This document shows, one piece after another, positions 36,084-45,304 of a stretch of 64,000 bases of DNA. The position numbers and the translations under genes are program-made. The notes below the pieces were generated by a model. The model had not been told where the DNA came from, did not search any database, and saw only the letters and a program-made list of their open reading frames with translations. Numbering within the stretch: the first letter of the stretch is position 1; each line of letters begins with the position of its first letter. The DNA comes from Nitrococcus mobilis Nb-231 (lineage in GTDB: Bacteria > Pseudomonadota > Gammaproteobacteria > Nitrococcales > Nitrococcaceae). The DNA lies in contig NZ_CH672427.1 in assembly GCF_000153205.1 (NCBI RefSeq), positions 1,744,826 through 1,808,825 on the forward strand. The letters are read 5' to 3'.

Positions 36084-36608
36084 ATGGCCGATGAGCGCAA
36101 CAATATCGTGCTGATTGGTATGCCCGGCGCGGGCAAAAGCACAATCGGGGTGCTGCTCGCCAAGCAGCTTGCCAAGAATTTCGTCGACACCGATGTGATC
36201 ATCCAAAGTGTTGAGGGGCGCACCTTGCAACACATAGTCGACCACGAAGGACATCTGGCGCTGCGCGCCATCGAGGAGCGGGAGTTGACCCAACTCAGCT
36301 TGTCCAACCATATCATTGCAACCGGCGGCAGCGCCGCCTACAGCGAGCGCGCAATGGCCGCTTTGCGCCGTAATGGGGTCATCGTCTATCTCAAGGTGGG
36401 TTATCCGACATTGGCCCGTCGCGTAACCAATCTTGGCAGCCGCGGAATTGCCAAAGCGGCCCACCAAACGCTCGCGGATGTCTTCGCCGAGCGTATCCCT
36501 TTATACGAACAACACGCGGATATCGTCATCGACTGCGACTCCCTGAACCAAGAGCAAATAGTCGAGTCCATCTGTACTGCGCTTGGCAACCACCCGCACC
36601 GGCAATAG
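36084..36608 (+). CDS. Shikimate kinase-like protein
   Basis: A 174-residue P-loop kinase with Walker A GMPGAGKST, the FVDTDVIIQ segment for shikimate binding, and IIATGGSAAYSERAM close to the GGG motif region of AroK/AroL. The lid Arg is in LARRVTNLGSRGIA. Differences from AroK (RTLQHIVDHEG, and GGS in place of GGG) place it in the shikimate-kinase-like side group, so the substrate is not certain. It is not linked to aroB. The ATG at 36084 is the family-like start. Confidence 0.82.
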   Translation: MADERNNIVLIGMPGAGKSTIGVLLAKQLAKNFVDTDVIIQSVEGRTLQHIVDHEGHLALRAIEERELTQLSLSNHIIATGGSAAYSERAMAALRRNGVIVYLKVGYPTLARRVTNLGSRGIAKAAHQTLADVFAERIPLYEQHADIVIDCDSLNQEQIVESICTALGNHPHRQ

Positions 36609-36860
36609 TTGGCTGCTCGGTAGAGTTGGCTAAGACAGTGCTTCCATTGGAACACCGTCGACGAAAACGGCACGATGCACTCGCCCTCTTTGCCTGCGTG
36701 CCGCAGACACTTCACAAAGCTGGCCTTAAAACGCATCTGTACAGGAAAAAAACCACCTTACAACTATACTGGAAAAAGTGCGGGCACACCGGAAGGAGGA
36801 GGTGTAAGGACAGGGTAGATTGTTATCAGGTCGATCCATACGAACATGGTGGAGGCCAAC

Positions 36861-37124
36861 ATGTACACGGATCAGATCACAGGCAACTGGCATATCTTCA
36901 AGGGCAAGGTCAGGCAGCGCTGGGCAGAGTTCACCAACGAGGATTTGGACCATGTCATCGGCGGGTTCGAAGAAGAACTCTCCGGAAAGATCCAAACGAT
37001 CTATGGCATCAGCAAGGAAAAGGCGGACCGGGAAATCAAGGAGTGGTTAATGAGCGATCATGATCCGCACTACTGGAGCGGCGGCGCATCAAGCGGTGGC
37101 GGAGGCTCTTGCTCGAGCGTTTGA
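36861..37124 (+). CDS. CsbD-family stress-response protein
   Basis: An 87-residue CsbD/UPF0337-like protein: TGNWHIFKGKVRQRWAEFTN, EDLDHVIGGFEEELSGKIQT and YGISKEKADREIKEW. The function of the family is unknown; members are induced by general stress. Unlike most, it ends in a Gly/Ser-rich tail with one Cys (GGASSGGGGSCSSV). The ATG at 36861 is preceded by GGAGG. About 250 bases upstream are free of genes and should hold its promoter. Confidence 0.82.
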   Translation: MYTDQITGNWHIFKGKVRQRWAEFTNEDLDHVIGGFEEELSGKIQTIYGISKEKADREIKEWLMSDHDPHYWSGGASSGGGGSCSSV

Positions 37125-37469
37125 CTCTTTCACATAAAAATGTCGAGGGCAGGTGGGTAAAGTTTCTCTTGCCTTGGCGGGTGGGGGAAAAGAGGTATGA
37201 AGTAATCTCCCCCACCCGTGGCAGTAAGTGAGGAGAGAGCATTTTGGATTTTCTCGGTTAGCCGGAACTTTTGAACCCCACCGGCTCCAGCATCCAACCG
37301 CACCGAAAAGCATGTATCGGCGTGATGCCGAAGAGCTCCCCCAATTGCGCAACTCACCCAAGCACTCTGCGTAACGGAAATCGGCTGATCGTCGCCTGCC
37401 ATGCCTTTGGTCGCGGTTTCGTATTAAGATTCCCCGTCCGCCCAATTACTGACAAGCCGCACGAAACCC
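37125..37469. other. Intergenic region before the M1-M28 peptidase
   Basis: About 345 bases without a gene. It contains a strong hairpin at 37178-37218 with perfect 10-bp arms CGGGTGGGGG / CCCCCACCCG, loop about 21 bases, not followed by a T-run. It may end csbD transcription or form a leader structure. Confidence 0.5.
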
Positions 37470-40400
37470 ATGCTCTGGCACAAAACGCTGCATTTCCTGA
37501 CGATCGGGCTGATTTTGCTGCTACTCACCGGCGCGGCGGTGGCCGGGGTTCATCATAAGCTGCACATCACGCTGAAGCCGGATGGCCACCGCCTCGAGGC
37601 GGTCGATACGGTTACCCTGCCCGAGCATCATTCGACACCGGTGACATTCCGTCTGCATACTGGTCTCGATCCGCGCATCCAAGAACCCGACGTGCAGCTG
37701 CGCCGACTCGGCCACAAAGGCCTCACCGAGAAATACGCAATAGAGATCGATGCGTCCGTCCGTCGCTTCACCGTGGCGTACCAGGGCGAGATCTTTCATC
37801 CCGTCGCGTCGGCCAGCGAAGAATATGCACGCAGCTTTAGCGGCTCTGCGGGCGTGATTGGGCCGGATGGGGTTTTCTTGCCCGGCGCGAGCTTTTGGTA
37901 TCCCCAACTGGGGGATGATCTCGTGACCTTCTCTCTTACGGTCACGCTCCCGCCGGGATGGCGCTCGGTCAGCCAGGGTGTGCGTACGCAGCCGGCTGCG
38001 TCCGACGCAGGCCGGGCGCGGGAGGAACTCTGGTCGATCGAGCACCCCCAGGAGGAGATCTACCTGATCGCAGGCGCGTTCACGGAATACCGCGCGCAGG
38101 ACGGCGAGGTGGCCGCCATGGCCTTCTTGCGCGAGCCGGACGCCGCCCTGGCCCGCAAGTACCTCGCGGCCACCGCCCGCTATATCGAGATGTACCGCCG
38201 GCTGATTGGCGCTTATCCCTACCGGAAGTTCGCGCTGGTGGAGAACTTTTGGGAGACCGGCTACGGGATGCCCTCCTTTACCCTGCTCGGCCCACGTGTC
38301 ATTCGCCTTCCCTTCATTCTGCGTTCCTCCTATCCCCACGAGATCCTGCACAATTGGTGGGGGAACGGGGTCTATGTCGACTACGCCACAGGGAATTGGG
38401 CCGAAGGGTTGACCAGCTACCTAGCCGACCATCTGCTCAAAGCGCAGCAGGGCCAGGGCGCAGCATACCGCCGAGAGACATTGCAGAAATACACCGATTA
38501 TGTGCGCGAGGATCGGGATTTCCCATTGACCGAGTTCCGCGCCCGGCACAGCTCCGCCTCCGAAGCCGTCGGTTACGGCAAGGCCATGATGCTGTTTCAC
38601 ATGCTGCGCGAGCAACTCGGCGATGCGGCCTTCATCGAGGTGCTCCGGAAGTTTTATCATCAGCACCTGTTTCAGGTCGCAAGCTTTGAGGATTGGGCGG
38701 CCACCTTCAGTCGAGTGAGCGGCCAGCCTTTGCACGCCTTCTTCGAGCAATGGGTGGCACGCACCGGTGCCCCTTTGCTGCGGGTTTATGACGCCCGGGT
38801 CGTACCAGTAGGCGATGGCTATCGCCTCACGGCCACGGTCGAGCAGATTCAGCCCGGCGCAGCCTACCGACTGGAGCTACCGGTTACGGTTTATTTGGCA
38901 GGCCGAGATGCGGCCTACCAGACTCGTCTCGCTATGGCGGAGAAAACGCTGCGCCTCACGCTGCGCTTGCCGGCTCGGCCGCTGCGCCTGGATGTCGATC
39001 CCCAGTTCGACCTCTTCCGTCGACTCCACCGTGATGAGATTCCGCCCGCACTCAGCCAGATCTTCGGCGCTGAGCGGGTCCTAATCGTGTTATCGGCCGA
39101 AACGCCCCAGGCGGTGCAAAAAGGCTATGCGGCGCTTGCTCGGGCCTGGCAACGTGAGCGGGGCGAGCAGTTGCAGGTCACCACCGACGCCGCGCTGAGC
39201 GAATTGCCCACTGATCGGGCGATATGGCTGTTCGGATGGGAGAACCGCTTCCGTCCGGCGTTGGATCAAGCGCTCAAACAGGCTGTCTTCAGCGCGGCTG
39301 CCGAACGCGTGCAGATCGCCGGCTCCGAGCTCGAGCGGGCTCGGCATTCGATCGTGGTCGTCGCCCGCCAGCGCCAGAACCCCGCTCATGCCCTGGCCTG
39401 GCTTGCGGCCGACAACGTGGCCGCGCTGCCGGGGTTGGCCCGCAAGCTGCCCCATTACGGCCGATACAGCTATCTGGGCTTCACCGGTTCGGCCCCCGAG
39501 AATGTCATAAAGGGTCGGTGGCCAGTGGTGAGCTCGCCCATGTCGATCCCGCTCGGCGGCGCGCACGGCCCTCTTAAGGCCAGGCTGGCACCGCGCAAAC
39601 CCCTGGCGGAGCTGCCGCCTCTGTTCAAACCCCGGCGCATGATGCGAGACATCAGTTACCTAGCCGACCCCGATATGGCGGGGCGGGGGCTGGGTACGCC
39701 GGCACTCGACCGGGCGGCCCGCTATATTGCCGAGCAATTGCAGGCCGCTGGGCTCAAACCGGCCGGAGAAGACGGCAGCTATTATCAGACCTGGACAAGC
39801 CGGGTGACTGGGCTCGGACGCCGCGTGGCCCTGCGCAATGTCGTGGCGCGTTTCCCTGGCACCCATCCGGAACGCCCGGCGGTAATCGTGGGGGCCCATT
39901 ACGATCACCTAGGACGAGGCTGGCCTGATGTCCATCGGGGAGATGAGGGCAAAGTGCACCCCGGCGCCGATGACAATGCCAGCGGCATTGCGGTTATGCT
40001 GGAGCTGGCCCGCACCCTAGGCCCGGCCTGGCATCCCGCGCGCACGGTCGAATTTGTGGCCTTCACCGGCGAAGAAGCGGGCCAGCTCGGCTCGACTCAC
40101 TATATGGAGCACTTGGCCGAGAATCCGGCAAGCCGCCCCATGGCCATGATCAACCTGGACACCGTTGGCCGTCTCGGCACAGACAAGCTCCTCGTGCTCG
40201 CCACCGGCTCGGCCCGAGAGTGGCCGCCCCTTTTCCGCGGGGCGGGCTTTGTCAGCGGCGTTCCTATCAAAATCGTCGCCCGTGACATCGGTTCGAGCGA
40301 TCAAACCCCCTTCCTGAAGGCCGGCATTCCGGCGGTGCAGCTCTTCACGGGAGCGCACGGCGACTATCATCGCCCCACCGATACCGTCGACAAGATCGAT

Positions 40401-40796
40401 TCGGCGGGTTTGTCCGGAATTACTGCCGCCCTGAAAGAGGTGGTGGAGCATCTGGCCAACCGAACTGAGCCCTTACACTCCGAGCGGCTCGCCGCCACCG
40501 CGCAGGCGACGCGTGCTACCCTCGGCACACGCCGGCCCGTGCAGCTGGGCTGCGTACCGGATTTTGCATGGGCGGGCCAAGGTGTGCGATTGTCGGGCGT
40601 CACGCCCGATACTCCGGCCGAAGCGGCCGGCCTGCGCGCCGGCGATGTCATTATCCGACTCGATGGCGCGACCATCGACACGCTGGCCGATTTCGCCAAG
40701 ATCCTGCGCCGCTTTGCGCCAGGCCAGTCGCTGGTCATTGAATTGCTGCGCGATGGCAAGCCGCGGACCGTTACGGCGCGGGTGGTCGCGCGCTGA
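37470..40796 (+). CDS. Fused M1-type and M28-type metallopeptidase with C-terminal PDZ domain
   Basis: A 1108-residue exported protein. After a signal peptide (LTIGLILLLLTGAAVAG) comes an M1-aminopeptidase-like half with the zinc motif HEILH (about 290-294) and the third ligand Glu in GNWAEGLTSYL. The second half (about 750-1000) is an M28 peptidase with all five zinc-site pieces: GAHYDHLG, HPGADDNASG, FTGEEAGQLGS, NLDTVGR and HGDYHRPTDT. A PDZ domain follows (about 1020-1105; PAEAAGLRAGDVIIRLDG). Both active sites look intact. It is probably a periplasmic or outer-membrane peptidase that trims peptides. A TolB-like gene follows after 15 bases. Confidence 0.9.
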   Translation: MLWHKTLHFLTIGLILLLLTGAAVAGVHHKLHITLKPDGHRLEAVDTVTLPEHHSTPVTFRLHTGLDPRIQEPDVQLRRLGHKGLTEKYAIEIDASVRRFTVAYQGEIFHPVASASEEYARSFSGSAGVIGPDGVFLPGASFWYPQLGDDLVTFSLTVTLPPGWRSVSQGVRTQPAASDAGRAREELWSIEHPQEEIYLIAGAFTEYRAQDGEVAAMAFLREPDAALARKYLAATARYIEMYRRLIGAYPYRKFALVENFWETGYGMPSFTLLGPRVIRLPFILRSSYPHEILHNWWGNGVYVDYATGNWAEGLTSYLADHLLKAQQGQGAAYRRETLQKYTDYVREDRDFPLTEFRARHSSASEAVGYGKAMMLFHMLREQLGDAAFIEVLRKFYHQHLFQVASFEDWAATFSRVSGQPLHAFFEQWVARTGAPLLRVYDARVVPVGDGYRLTATVEQIQPGAAYRLELPVTVYLAGRDAAYQTRLAMAEKTLRLTLRLPARPLRLDVDPQFDLFRRLHRDEIPPALSQIFGAERVLIVLSAETPQAVQKGYAALARAWQRERGEQLQVTTDAALSELPTDRAIWLFGWENRFRPALDQALKQAVFSAAAERVQIAGSELERARHSIVVVARQRQNPAHALAWLAADNVAALPGLARKLPHYGRYSYLGFTGSAPENVIKGRWPVVSSPMSIPLGGAHGPLKARLAPRKPLAELPPLFKPRRMMRDISYLADPDMAGRGLGTPALDRAARYIAEQLQAAGLKPAGEDGSYYQTWTSRVTGLGRRVALRNVVARFPGTHPERPAVIVGAHYDHLGRGWPDVHRGDEGKVHPGADDNASGIAVMLELARTLGPAWHPARTVEFVAFTGEEAGQLGSTHYMEHLAENPASRPMAMINLDTVGRLGTDKLLVLATGSAREWPPLFRGAGFVSGVPIKIVARDIGSSDQTPFLKAGIPAVQLFTGAHGDYHRPTDTVDKIDSAGLSGITAALKEVVEHLANRTEPLHSERLAATAQATRATLGTRRPVQLGCVPDFAWAGQGVRLSGVTPDTPAEAAGLRAGDVIIRLDGATIDTLADFAKILRRFAPGQSLVIELLRDGKPRTVTARVVAR

Positions 40797-40811
40797 CTTC
40801 GAGGAGCCGAG

Positions 40812-41888
40812 ATGATGCAGACGATCAACGGCCTGACGGCCTGGCTGCTGCTGGTGGCGGTCTTGGGAGCCGGCGCTACCGCACGAGCGGCGGATAGCTC
40901 GGCGCCGACTGAGCAGCCGCTGCACTATACAGGTGAAAAGCATTTCCAGCACATCCGCCAGCTAACCTTTGGTGGGCAGAATGCCGAGGCTTATTTTTCC
41001 TTCGACGGCACCGAACTCATTTTTCAGTCCACCCGCGACGGTCGGGCGTGCGATGCCATCTACCGCATGGACACCGAAGGCCATAACGTACGCCGGGTCT
41101 CTTCGGGCAAAGGCGCGACGACTTGCTCGTTCATCGCACCGAACGGGCGCTCCATCATTTATGCTTCCACTCACCTTGCGGGCGAGCGATGCCCTACCAA
41201 GCCGGATCGTTCGCAGGGCTACGTTTGGCCTTTGTATCCAGGCTACGACATTTTCCGCGCTGGCCCGGAAGGGGAAAATCCGGCCCGCTTGACCGACACC
41301 CCGGGCTACGATGCAGAAGGCGTCTATTCACCTTTGGGAGACAAGATCGTTTTCACCTCGATGCGCACCGGCGATCTGGAACTTTTCATGATGAATCCGG
41401 ACGGCAGCACCGTCGAGCAGTTGACCGACGAGCCCGGCTATGACGGCGGTGCCTTTTTCTCCCGCGACGGGCAGTGGCTCGTTTGGCGCGCCTCGCGCCC
41501 TCAAGACAAAGCGCTCGAGGATTACCGGCGCTTGCTCCGCCAAGGCTTGGTCCGCCCGGGACGGCTGGAGATCTACATCATGAACCTGAACGAGCGCCAA
41601 CCCATCCAGCTGACGGATAACGGCGCGGCCAACTTTGCCCCCTATTGGCACCCGGACGGCCAGCACATCGTCTTCTCATCCAACATGCACGACCCGAGCG
41701 GGCGCAATTTCGATCTCTACCTCATGGATGTGGAGACGCGCGCCCTTGAGCAGCTCACCTACTATCCCGGCTTCGATGGCTTCCCGATGTTTTCCCATGA
41801 CGGCAAAAAGCTGGTGTTTGCCTCGAATCGCAACGGCACAGTAGCCGGTGAGACCAACGTGTTCATAGTGGACTGGGAGCCGCGTTAA
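40812..41888 (+). CDS. TolB-like beta-propeller protein (PD40 repeats)
   Basis: A 358-residue exported protein with a signal peptide (LLLVAVLGAGATARA) and about six PD40 blades, for example AYFSFDGTELIFQSTRDG, VYSPLGDKIVFTSMRTGD and MFSHDGKKLVFASNRNG. Such propellers bind proteins or peptides in the periplasm. It lies 15 bases behind the M1-M28 peptidase with its own GAGGAG site, so the two probably work together. It is not TolB of the Tol-Pal complex, which has an extra N-terminal domain and different neighbours. Confidence 0.85.
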   Translation: MMQTINGLTAWLLLVAVLGAGATARAADSSAPTEQPLHYTGEKHFQHIRQLTFGGQNAEAYFSFDGTELIFQSTRDGRACDAIYRMDTEGHNVRRVSSGKGATTCSFIAPNGRSIIYASTHLAGERCPTKPDRSQGYVWPLYPGYDIFRAGPEGENPARLTDTPGYDAEGVYSPLGDKIVFTSMRTGDLELFMMNPDGSTVEQLTDEPGYDGGAFFSRDGQWLVWRASRPQDKALEDYRRLLRQGLVRPGRLEIYIMNLNERQPIQLTDNGAANFAPYWHPDGQHIVFSSNMHDPSGRNFDLYLMDVETRALEQLTYYPGFDGFPMFSHDGKKLVFASNRNGTVAGETNVFIVDWEPR

Positions 41889-42472
41889 GCGGCGCTCTTC
41901 AGCGAATCGAAGCGCCCCCAAAGAAGTTTCCAAGCAAGCCAGAACAACAGCCCGGAACCGATGGCCAGCATGCATTCACCGAGCCGCTGCTGATCGTTGA
42001 GCAGGTAGTTGTTGCACAGCCGCACGGGCGAGGCCAGATACAACCAGCCCAGGCGGAAACACGTGGCGATGAGCTCGGCCAGCAACACGCCCCTGACGAT
42101 GAAGCCCATGCGGGGCCAGCTCAGCGCGAACGGCAACCCGATCAGCAGCGGCGCCGACAGGTATTTGGCCACCGCCAACAGCGGCACCGTGGTGGCGGCA
42201 TCGAGTACGCGTGGCAGCATCCAGTAAGCAGCGGTGAGAGTCGCGAGAACGAGCCCGGCGATGCCGCGATAATTCCAATTCTCGGTCCTTGCGAGTATTC
42301 GTTCAGGTACGGCAGCGCGCAATAACCATCCCACGGCGATCAGCAGCGGGATCTGCACCAGCACCTGCGCAGTCAGGCTCGCCTCCAGGGCCTGTTTCAC
42401 CGGCGGCATCAGCAACACGAGAAAGAGCAGCGTCGCGCTGCCGGAGGAGCAGGACTGTGCTCGGATTATCAT
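41885..42472 (-). CDS. Uncharacterised multi-helix membrane protein of the ba3 oxidase operon
   Basis: A 195-residue hydrophobic protein with about five membrane helices (ATLLFLVLLMPPVKQALEA, VLVQIPLLIAVGWLL, GIAGLVLATLTAAYWML). The ATG at 42472 overlaps the stop of the SCO gene (ATGA), so it is the last gene of the oxidase operon. A longer frame reaching 42880 only shadows the SCO gene. I do not recognise a named family. Its position suggests a helper in assembly or haem/copper supply for the oxidase. Confidence 0.75.
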   Translation of the reverse strand: MIIRAQSCSSGSATLLFLVLLMPPVKQALEASLTAQVLVQIPLLIAVGWLLRAAVPERILARTENWNYRGIAGLVLATLTAAYWMLPRVLDAATTVPLLAVAKYLSAPLLIGLPFALSWPRMGFIVRGVLLAELIATCFRLGWLYLASPVRLCNNYLLNDQQRLGECMLAIGSGLLFWLAWKLLWGRFDSLKSAA

Positions 42473-43089
42473 TGACCGAGCTCCCGCAGCAGGATCCGGG
42501 CGACGCGGCCAGGGTTTCCCCGGTCGAGGATTGCAACCAGCCGGCCACGCGGATCGACGATATGAATGGCAGCGTTGTGGGTATAGCCGCCTTGAGCGTT
42601 GGGGATAATGGTGATGCCGAATACCCGTTTGATTTGCGCGAGTCCCTCCGGGGTAACCGGCCGTGCCGCGAGCCAGCCAGCAGCGCGGCTGCGCGAGCGC
42701 TGCAGGTAGGTGGCGAGCCGCGCCGGCGTATCGTGCGCCGGATCGAAGCTGATGCTGAGCAACCGCACGCTGCCGCGCGCCAGCGGTGCGCCGAGCCGGT
42801 CCTGCAGCTGTGCAAACTCGTCTCCCAGCGCCACGCAAGAGGTCGAGCAACGGGTATAAATGAAATCGATCAGCAGCCACTGGCCGCGCAAATCGGCGAG
42901 ATTGATGCGTGCGCCGGACTGGGTCTCTAGCATCACCACCGCCGGGGTTGCTACCGGATGCTGGCGGAGCGCGACGCGGCGCGCCGTCTCGGTGGTGAAG
43001 GCCTGGAAACGGTCGGTGGCGCCCATCAGTATGGTACCACCGGCCGCTGCCACGATTACGCTAGCCAGCAGGGTGCGCTGGATCGACAT
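42469..43089 (-). CDS. SCO1/SenC-family copper chaperone
   Basis: A 206-residue thioredoxin-fold protein anchored by one N-terminal helix. The copper-binding Cys pair is in YTRCSTSCVAL, and the His ligand lies in GGYTHNAAIHIVD. Proteins of this family load copper into the CuA site of oxidase subunit II or maintain its thiols. It overlaps the end of the subunit I gene by 29 bases, which implies tight coupling. Confidence 0.9.
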   Translation of the reverse strand: MSIQRTLLASVIVAAAGGTILMGATDRFQAFTTETARRVALRQHPVATPAVVMLETQSGARINLADLRGQWLLIDFIYTRCSTSCVALGDEFAQLQDRLGAPLARGSVRLLSISFDPAHDTPARLATYLQRSRSRAAGWLAARPVTPEGLAQIKRVFGITIIPNAQGGYTHNAAIHIVDPRGRLVAILDRGNPGRVARILLRELGQ

Positions 43090-44548
43090 GAGCCGGCGCC
43101 CTCAACAATCCGGCGATGATGCGCCCGGTAAACAGCAACATCGCGGCGATCACCAGGATGGCGGCGATAGAACTGGCCTGATCGTACGGCACCCATTGCG
43201 GTAAATGCACCGCGTAGCGCCGTGGCGCGCTAACATGCCCTGCGGCCAGGAGCGCAACAGCGAATGCCAGGCCGCCGACGGCATATATTGGAAAGCTCAG
43301 CTTGTCGGTGGTGGCATCGGCGAGCGATTGTGCGCGGCCGGCGATCACGTGAAACATCAGTGCGAGAATCATCGGCAGCACCCCGAGCAGTAGATAGAAA
43401 TGAAAGTGACCCGGCACCCACTGGGTGTTGTGCATCACTTCGTTGATGCGGATGGTGGCGTCGATGATTGCCGGCACGATGCCCGCGGCCCAGCCGTACA
43501 TCGACAGCATCATAAGTTTTGCCGGCATGCGCCAGCGTATTCCGCAACGATAGACGTTGGTCAGCGCGCCGTATGCCGTTACCACGAACACCGGTAGCCC
43601 GCTCGCATAGGAGACGATCTGGCCCATCACCAGCATCCAGTGCGGCATGACATAATCCATCAGCAGGTGGTGCGGATAGACACTCAGAACCATGACGGTG
43701 CTCGCCGCCCACGCCCACAGGAACGGGCGCGAGATGCCATAGGGCCGTCCGCTGTAGCGTGGCAAGAGTTCGTAGACCGCGATCACCCCCATGTAGATGG
43801 TGGCGTTGATGAACGTGTGGCCGAAGAGGTAGATCAGATTCTTGGCGAGCAGCGCATTGAGCGCCAGCTCCGGGAAATAGGCATTGATGATCGACATCAC
43901 CAGCACCACCGCACCGGCTAGGGTACCGATGGAGTTGGTGATGATCACCATGGTGCTCGCCACCACGGTCTTCGGGTGCACCGGGTCGATCTCCCCACCG
44001 AACAGCCATTGCAGACCCAGTGCCCGGCCGAGATTGCCATAGACTCGGATGACGCCCGCCATTGCATCCAGATAAAAGAGCAGGAAGCCGACGCCGATTG
44101 CAATGTAGCCGAGCATGAACAGCACCGCGGCATGCACGGTCCATTCGCCCATGGAATGCACCGGCAGGGGGTACAGAAACGTCCACGCGCCAGCGTAGCC
44201 GCCGATGAAAACAGCCGCCAGAATGGCCAGTGCGCCGAGCGTGAACAGTACATAGTTGGTCAGGAACGCCCACAGATTCAGACGCACGTATTTGCGCAGG
44301 AAAAACCACATCACGGCACTGCTCGCGAGTCCCATTGTGCCGACCGTGCCTGCCCCGTGTGCGGTCATGATCTGGTAGAAAAGGGTGGGCGGAAGGCTGA
44401 GCCAGGTACCCTGCGCCATGCGCATGACCAGCCCGAACAACATCATCAGGACAAACACCACCAGCGCGGTGATGATGTAAAGGTTGAAAACGACACGCTC
44501 GCCGCGCGTCAGCCTTTCGTCTTCGGGGTAGAGCGTGGGCACACTCAT
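43061..44548 (-). CDS. cbaA: ba3-type (B-family) cytochrome c oxidase subunit I
   Basis: A 495-residue haem-copper oxidase subunit with about 12-13 membrane helices. The low-spin haem His is in IMTAHGAGTVG, the CuB His with the cross-linked Tyr in GHTFINATIYMGV, the two further CuB His in VYPHHLLMD, and the haem ligands in VPGHFHFYLL. The GHTFINATIY form and the short length mark the B family (ba3), which pumps protons with high oxygen affinity. Its start overlaps the subunit II stop by ATGA. Confidence 0.93.
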   Translation of the reverse strand: MSVPTLYPEDERLTRGERVVFNLYIITALVVFVLMMLFGLVMRMAQGTWLSLPPTLFYQIMTAHGAGTVGTMGLASSAVMWFFLRKYVRLNLWAFLTNYVLFTLGALAILAAVFIGGYAGAWTFLYPLPVHSMGEWTVHAAVLFMLGYIAIGVGFLLFYLDAMAGVIRVYGNLGRALGLQWLFGGEIDPVHPKTVVASTMVIITNSIGTLAGAVVLVMSIINAYFPELALNALLAKNLIYLFGHTFINATIYMGVIAVYELLPRYSGRPYGISRPFLWAWAASTVMVLSVYPHHLLMDYVMPHWMLVMGQIVSYASGLPVFVVTAYGALTNVYRCGIRWRMPAKLMMLSMYGWAAGIVPAIIDATIRINEVMHNTQWVPGHFHFYLLLGVLPMILALMFHVIAGRAQSLADATTDKLSFPIYAVGGLAFAVALLAAGHVSAPRRYAVHLPQWVPYDQASSIAAILVIAAMLLFTGRIIAGLLRAPAHVDPAHPAG

Positions 44549-45090
44549 GATTGATCCCCCCTGGCAGCGGCGACGACCTCGAGCTCCGCCATCATAGCGT
44601 GATGCTCCAGGCCGCAGTACTCGAGGCAGCGGATGCGGTAAGTGCCGGGTTGGCGGAAGGTGTACAAGAGCTTATTGGTGAACCCCGGCATGGCCTGCGT
44701 CTGAATGACGATTCGCTCATCCGGGGCGTAAATCGCGAAGCCGTGATTAACGTCGGCGCTGGTCACCCGGAACTCCACCGGGACTCCGGCTTCGAGCTGA
44801 TTTCGGCTCAGTTGCCAAGCCCACTGGTGCGCCACCACGTTGACAACCTGCGCGGCCTTCAGGGGCGTGTGCTGGTCGGGGATCGGGAACGGTTTCAAGG
44901 TAGCCCAGGTGACGCCGATGCCGAACACCACCAAAGCCAGGAACCACCATCGCCGTATTGCGTTGGCAGTGTTCTGCACCCGGTTCGAATCGGTGGGCTT
45001 TCCGGCTTGGGCGATCACGAAGATGAACCCCAACGTGACGGCCGCCAAGCCCAGAAGCGTGATCAGCCAGATTTCGTTCTGCAAAATCAT
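44545..45090 (-). CDS. cbaB: ba3-type cytochrome c oxidase subunit II (CuA)
   Basis: A 181-residue protein with two hydrophobic segments near the N-terminus (IWLITLLGLAAVTLGFIFVI and WWFLALVVFGIGVTW) and a periplasmic CuA domain. The CuA ligands are seen in ADVNHGFAIYAP (His) and CLEYCGLEHHAMM (two Cys, His, Met). The ATG at 45090 is preferred; an upstream ATG at 45120 adds ten residues. It is the first gene of the operon cbaB-cbaA-SCO-membrane protein, all overlapping. Confidence 0.9.
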   Translation of the reverse strand: MILQNEIWLITLLGLAAVTLGFIFVIAQAGKPTDSNRVQNTANAIRRWWFLALVVFGIGVTWATLKPFPIPDQHTPLKAAQVVNVVAHQWAWQLSRNQLEAGVPVEFRVTSADVNHGFAIYAPDERIVIQTQAMPGFTNKLLYTFRQPGTYRIRCLEYCGLEHHAMMAELEVVAAARGDQS

Positions 45091-45304
45091 AGCAGGTCCC
45101 AATAAACGCGAAACATGCATGAAAACTATTGAAATATAGACGGCCTCTGAGCGACTTTCAGCCGGCGTCGCTTAGCAGCGGCAGGGGATTCGCAATGAAG
45201 AACCCGGAGGCTGAGCTGTGGAGACAAGTGTTACTCGGCCTTGGCATTGTCTTCGCGCGGCTCGCCAAGCAAGCTCAGAGGCTTCGAATGGGGGAGGGCA
45301 TTTG

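Noticed and set aside
42473..42880. Upstream extension of the membrane protein frame
   Set aside because: It lies wholly inside the SCO gene in another frame, and its composition is that of a shadow. The coupled ATG at 42472 is much better.
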